Shown here one piece after another: positions 56,912 through 62,000 of a stretch of 62,000 nucleotides of DNA. Where the stretch lies: positions 9,046,188 through 9,108,187 of the forward strand of contig CM055111.1 in the NCBI GenBank assembly GCA_029204225.1, written 5' to 3'. The DNA is from Diphasiastrum complanatum (Eukaryota; Streptophyta; Lycopodiopsida; Lycopodiales; Lycopodiaceae). The notes under the pieces are model-generated. The model did no database searches and was not told where the DNA came from. It saw nothing but the letters and a program-made list of their open reading frames with translations. Each line of letters starts with the position of its first letter. Position 1 is the first letter of the stretch. Position numbers and translations under genes: made by a program.

Positions 56912-59900
56912 TCATATTTCTATCTCCATCCTCCGAAGTGCAACATATCCTAAAATTCGATATGCAACAAACAACAAGAGCAATGCCCAAGCCTCTGCGC
57001 CACCACCACCTAGTTGTACATTATGGATGGACGGTGATGTATTGATGCTACATCCTTCTGGACTAGAACAACTATATCTTTGGTTGGCACTGTATTGTAC
57101 CTTCACAAGAAGTTTGAAGCTTTGGTAGTTGAAGGAAAAATATTTCAACCACTTGATTGATACAGGAATGTGCTACAAAACAACAAGTCCAAAACCATGT
57201 ATAGATAGACCTTAGAAAAACTCTTCTAACTCTTTAAAGCTTAATCCACATACACTTTCCTCACCTAAACAATAGTTTTTCAAACTTCATACAACAATAA
57301 TATAGTATAATACTTGCCATGATGTACCAAAAAGATGTCAAATATAGCAAGCTTGGTGTTTCTTAGCTTTTCAAAACCACCAAGTCCTTTGTATATTGTG
57401 AAAAAACTACCATTCATTCTAATGTGTACCAAAACATTAAAAAAAAAACCACCATTTACTAAGCCTACCATCTAGTTACTAAAAGAACAAAAAATGACTA
57501 GCTATCCAATTATGTAGCAAGTATCACCTAAATGTAGTAACCACCAGTCAACATGAAGGTGTGCATAAGAACTGTAGCCAAAGTAGTCCCCTTTCTCACA
57601 TCCATCATGGTAGCACCTACGAATAAACCAAGCCCCTTGTGTGCCATATTTGACCATATGGAAACAACCAATTGAGAATCAAGATAGCCTTGATTGAACA
57701 AAAATAAGTTACCAAGATACCATGCCTTGAACATTTCGATCTGGAGTCATCTCCAAAATACAAAAACAAGAGCACTTGACATTACGGAGTAGGGATGGGG
57801 GGCTTCTCCTATACCACACAAGAAGAACAAGAGGAGAGAAAATATATCCTTCAATAGTTACCAAATGAAATGAAGTGACTAACTAATTAGCATACCTGTG
57901 TGGCCATCGTTTGAAGAATGACCGTAAGGAGTGTAAGGATAAATGCTTGAGGGGTCATGCGCAAATGTGTCGTAAAGTAGACAATAGTTATGAAGGTGAA
58001 AATGAGTAACATGTCCATGGGGACATCACCCAAAGTGCGGCTCAAGAAATATGCACTCAATCTATACATGTTGGATGCTCTTTCTTTAGCAAGCATTGCT
58101 CTTTCCAAAGGAAAAGTGTGCATTGCGATAAACATTTGAACAAAAGTCCAAAACATGCTGATGAAAAAGAGTAGTCCCACCTGGCAAACAAATACATTTA
58201 AGGATCATCCCAGCGGTAGAAGCTTATAAGAGGCACAGACAACATTTACAATACATTAACCCACAAAGTAGAATGAGAAAATATAAGAAATTTGGCAGCG
58301 TGGAATCGAGTCAGACAGAAACAGAATTGTTATGGTCAGCCATCCTAGTAGTAAATAAAATTTGAGACCTGGTTAGCAAGCCTATTTTCGGTTTGTGTGT
58401 TTGAGTGCCACCAGAGCAAACCAACGATAATTGACATAGCTGTGACTTGGAACATTCTATAGCTGCCCAGGTCTTCATGCCTTCTCTCAGCAAGACCACG
58501 TATCAGTAGCACATAAAACTGCTGCCACCAACTTGTGCTCCATTCCTGTTTTTCCAAAATTGCTTCCTTGAGTTCCTCCTTAAAAAATACAGATTCTAGC
58601 TGCTTGTTGTTCTCTTGCATTACTGTTCCGAGGTTGAACTTTGCCACTAAATACTGCAAAAGCAAAAGAAGTAGTCGATCTATCAGATTGGTAGCCACAA
58701 GTGCCATGAGTGAAGGCAGGTCAATTGTGCTAATTTGTTGGATCTGTTTGTATATCAGTGTACCTGGAGAAATTCTTTTCGTGCAAGGTTTCCTTCTGCA
58801 ATTTCATTTTTTATCGTCTTTGTTGCTTTACTGATATCCAGAGCAGGAGGTGTAGAGATAGCATCCAAATTACCATTCGCCACGTCTAACAAAAAGTCAG
58901 GCGCAGGATTCATGGCCATTGCTGGAGACAAGCCAATTGAAAAAAAGTAATCCATGGCTTCAGCAGCTTTTCCATAATAGATAGTTTGCCCTTTTGAAAG
59001 TAAAATCACTTTACTGAACATATAAAACAGCCTAGTTGAAGGCTGATGAATACTTGTCACAACAGTCCGCCCTCCCTGTGCATGGACCATACCGTTCAAC
59101 AAACTTAATCCTAGAATAACGAAAAAGGGAGTCGCAGACATGATTGAAAGTGATTGCTGATACAGAACAGGGAATGTTATCACCTGTGCTATGCTCTGAA
59201 TTAATTGAATGACTTTGAGAGCAATGGTAGAGTCTATTCCAGGTGTGGGTTCATCCAACAACAGAAGAGATGGATCTATAAGAATTTCATGACCTATGCG
59301 AACACGCTTTCTTTCCCCTCCAGAAATACCTCTCAGGAAGCGACCCCCAATTATAGTGTCTCAGCATTCGCACCACATGCGCGATGAAACTGAGTATCCC
59401 AGAGTATATATTTTGCATGAAGCCTATCCAGCTAGTTGTAATGACCGTAAACTAATCAAAGAAGAGATGCCGCGGGAATTTAACAGCCAGCGAATTATGA
59501 TCATGGGATTATACCTTTCAAGCCCAAGTTGGATACTGATCTCTTCTACTCTCTGTATCTTTTGCTGTTTGGTGAAAGAATTTGGAAGCCGTAACAAGGC
59601 TGCATACATCAAAGTATCTGTCACCGTCAAGTGAGGATATAAGACATCATCTTGTGCAACAAAGCCAATCCTGCAGTCAAAACTTTTACTGTCAGATAAG
59701 ACTCAGCAAGCAATATTATGTGCTCAAAAGGACTTGTGCCCATGGAAGTTCACTTTTAATTGTTCCTTTTCAAAACCGCATTTCTTCATTCACGAAACTA
59801 TCACAGACTACCTTCTCCTCAGGCTTTTGTTGTAAGGCAGTTCGTTGTAAGTGACGCTGCCCGTCACATTCGCCTGGGATACTCTGCCACCGAAGACGTT

Positions 59901-60286
59901 GAGAAGCGTTGTTTTTCCACAACCCGAAGGACCCATGATGGCCAGCACTTCTCCTGGAGCGACTGATCCACTTTACAAAGCGCCACGAAATTTTGTGCTT
60001 GGGCTTAAGAATATTTTGTACTTCACGTCTTCGAACTTTTTCACAGCAAAAGCAACAACCACGCGGGTACATCAACAACGGCTTATCAAGGAAGTTTCGG
60101 CGTATAACAACACATCAGTTAATATATTCAGCAAATTAAAGTCGCACTTCGTCAGAACGTTGTAGGACAAATTTGGCTCACCTTCAGATAAACTGGAAGA
60201 GGCGAACTATGACTTCCATATGCACTCCCAGTAACCTCCACAGCCACATGAACATCTCCTCCGCTCTGATCTTTGTTGCCTTCCAT
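56912..60286 (-). pseudogene. ABCG (WBC) half-size ABC transporter, nine exons, three nonsense codons
   Basis: Exons (right to left): 60182-60286, 59812-60035, 59515-59670, 59184-59367, 58764-59075, 58369-58653, 57896-58180, 57528-57635, 56912-57172. Phases join cleanly to a 639-residue chain of plant ABCG layout, closest by eye to the Arabidopsis ABCG14-type clade. Nucleotide-binding domain: Walker [10 protein letters not shown] (residues 70-78), Q-loop FVAQDD (Q116), signature SGGER (177-181), Walker B LLLLDEPT (196-203), H-loop SIHQP (H233). Membrane domain (about 350-639): TFPLERAMLAKERASNMYRL, GLGLFVGATMMDVRKG, FMLTGGYY, YFSFNYQSFKLLVKVQY; it ends LRRMEIEI-stop. Donors are GT throughout. 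Lesions: TAA at codon 56 (59973-59975), TGA at codon 164 (59361-59363), TAG at codon 553 (57528-57530), and no AG before exon 4. An intact member would export a small substrate across a membrane as a dimer. Likely a pseudogene, or an allele carrying errors. Confidence 0.85.
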
Positions 60287-60288
60287 TG

Positions 60289-60294
60289 CTACAT
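60289..60294 (-). promoter_or_regulatory. start-stop upstream ORF (ATGTAG) just before the ABCG start codon
   Basis: On the minus strand ATGTAG lies two bases before the ABCG ATG (ATGTAGCAATGG). The main ATG has G at -3 and +4, a good context. If the transcript includes this site, ribosomes would meet a minimal ORF first. The ATG at 60286 is chosen because it opens a short exon whose end joins exon 2 in frame (YLK then FEDVKYKI). Confidence 0.5.
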
Positions 60295-60814
60295 GTTTTC
60301 TAGCTGCATTCTTTGTAACGATCAAAGCAACCAGATTTGATGGAGACAGTAAGATCTTAAAGGGTTACTTAAAGTTTCAAGTTGCTACAGCGATTTTTCT
60401 AGCGTTTAACAAGAAAGTATTTGCAGACATGCAGATAATGTTCTGCAATAGGAAGGTAACATAAGATCTGTGAATTGGGAGCTGATTATGATAGAGACGT
60501 TATATCATAGCCCCGTAGGTTTCCGAATAGGAATCTAGCTAACCATCAGCAACGAGACGCCTGTCACTCTCTGAAGCTTGCATGATTCCTGCAACTGGGG
60601 AGCAATTTTGTCCCTGTTACCGTGAAGCTTTTTCTGGATGTTGTAGAACGTACCGATAATAGATCGCTTTGGCGCTTTGTCGGGAGCTACTCTTCATGGG
60701 TTGCTGTAGTTCGGAGCTAGCCTATGCCTGTAATATATCACACCGTCGAGTAACAACATAAGGTCGAGAAAGAAAAAAAGAAGGTGGTGGAAGATTAGAT
60801 AGCATTGCAATATT
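60295..60814. other. probable promoter and 5' UTR region of the ABCG gene
   Basis: No gene seen. I cannot point to a clear TATA box or transcription start. Confidence 0.35.
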
Positions 60815-61012
60815 AAAATCCACTGATTTCCTCACTAAGCTTGTAGATATTGTGAATAAGCTACAATGAACATAGAGAACTGATGTAATGCGGATCATAC
60901 CGAGATATAGGGCAGACAAAATCCACTGATTTCCTCACTAAGCTTGTAGATATTGTGAATAAAATACAATGCGCATAGAGAACTCATGCACCACGGATCA
61001 TATCGAGACGGA
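60815..61012. repeat. tandem duplication, period 103 bp
   Basis: AAAATCCACTGATTTCCTCA at 60815 recurs at 60918 and continues with CTAAGCTTGTAGATATTGTG in both. The later half of the unit has diverged. It lies about 530 bp upstream of the ABCG start. Confidence 0.85.
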
Positions 61013-61626
61013 AGTAAACAATCACGAAGCAATGCACACGTAAAATAGCAAAAGATATGGAAGCAATAGCTCTATATTTAAGGAAACACGAGTTCAAAAT
61101 AATAGCAGTATGTAAAAGACTGAACTCTCTATGCCTCTAGTAATCCCCCCTCTCAACACCTCACATTCTCTCCAAAACGTATTATTATCAACTATGAAGT
61201 AGTAGGCTCACTATGTACTAGGTATTCCCCATCCAGACTAGGCGGGTTACATGCTAGAGCACCTTGGAGATGCTCCAGTGGCGAGGGTGATGACACCAAG
61301 TAGCCCATCGTTGGATGGCGAATACAATACATAGTAGCTGCAGATCTACGATGGAGATTAAAAATGTTTTAAAAGCCTTTGTATGGCTCAAAATTTGCAT
61401 GTTCTTAACCAACCGGATGATGCCATGTGTTCAATATCACTCCTCACAACTGCTAGTAATTTTATAGTGACCTTTTCATCCACGAATCTTGCCTAAAAAG
61501 ACGGTGAGTGTTAAGTGGAGCTATTTTTATGGTGCGATGATCCAAAGTTGGAAACTTCATTAGAAAATACATGATGAGTGATCATACGCAAAATGACGTG
61601 TTAAACTCAATCTCGCTCTACATGGA
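61013..61626. other. unassigned DNA
   Basis: No gene, RNA or repeat is recognised. Confidence 0.4.
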
Positions 61627-61782
61627 GACCACCTATGACCCAATATACCCTCTCTACTCAAAAGAATGGGGACCACCTATGACCCAATATACCCTCTCTA
61701 CTCGAAAGAATGGGGAGCACATGTGAGTTGTCTATTTCCCCTCGTGTCCCCAAGCATCCCCTCATGTCCCCAAGCATCTGGA
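61627..61782. repeat. two adjacent short tandem repeats
   Basis: A 44-bp unit (GACCACCTATGACCCAATAT...) occurs at 61627 and 61671. Just after, a 20-bp unit (CCCCTCGTGTCCCCAAGCAT, then with A for G) occurs twice near 61738-61777. A diverged GACCACATATGAGTTGTCTA near 61820 echoes the sequence between them. Confidence 0.8.
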
Positions 61783-62000
61783 TTCTCTCACTTCACTCTT
61801 TGTCGCTCAAATTGTGGGGACCACATATGAGTTGTCTATTTCTCTCCTTTTTCTTCTCAACTCTTGAGGACTACTACATCGCCCTTTTAAAGTGGGGATC
61901 ACCTCTTTTTTTTATGGTATGTTTCATTATTAATAAAAGTTGATGAACCATATAATGGGAGTTGGTCTTTTACATTAATATGAAGTTAGGTCTTGTTACT

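Noticed and set aside
58535-60165. Plus-strand frames at 58535-58950, 59296-59854 and 59851-60165
   Set aside because: Antisense shadows of ABCG exons.

Overview
The window is nuclear DNA of a land plant with a repeat-rich, AT-rich genome. It carries Ty1/copia and Ty3/gypsy retroelements primed by initiator-Met tRNA (TGGTATCAGAGC primer sites), a TTTAGGG-type telomere-like motif, long GA/CT microsatellites and one multi-exon ABCG half-transporter gene of plant type. I cannot name the species. Almost everything is transposable-element sequence at different stages of decay. The only host gene I can support is the ABCG gene at the right end, on the minus strand.

Left third (1-18100): a minus-strand LTR (83-918) whose relative lies at 38808-39637; unexplained AT-rich DNA; a copia relic with its LTR (about 4260-5183); a stretch dense in CCACG/CGTGG motifs (5184-5610); a decayed Penelope-like reverse transcriptase (about 5620-7490), the most unusual element here; two plus-strand gypsy relics (about 8110-9330 and 10280-11915); a minus-strand gypsy integrase relic (about 12700-13946); a copia RT/RNase H relic (13950-14960); then an LTR, copia gag fragments, a solo LTR with target-site duplication (16542-17352) and tandemly duplicated gag/zinc-knuckle pieces.

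Middle (18100-33500): a broken plus-strand copia element (18106-21480), and next to it a young, almost intact minus-strand copia element (21688-28118). The young element has 655-bp LTRs that differ at only a few sites, a 5-bp target duplication ACCCA, primer site, polypurine tract and one 1274-codon gag-pol frame ended early by a single nonsense codon. It is followed by minus-strand gypsy gag-protease fused to a copia RT fragment (28240-29640) and a plus-strand gypsy gag-protease-RT relic (31700-33494).

Right half (33500-62000): two relics of one DNA-transposon-like transposase in opposite orientations (35920-36960 minus; 45326-48096 plus); an internally deleted LTR element (40540-43640); a copia RNase H tail (44679-45325); a (CT)n tract of about 190 bp; a head-to-tail duplication of about 3 kb carrying protease-dead copia remnants (49835-56358); and the nine-exon ABCG gene (60286 down to 56912). 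The ABCG coding structure and splice phases are otherwise preserved, but it has three in-frame stops, each one C-to-T change away from the expected Gln or Arg codon, and one exon lacks a visible acceptor AG. I therefore call it a probable pseudogene.

The retroelements do not form a pathway with the transporter. Their relations are insertional: nested, truncated, duplicated and recombined. A palindrome related to TTCACACGTGTGAA recurs in several otherwise dissimilar LTRs and is the best candidate for a shared regulatory feature.
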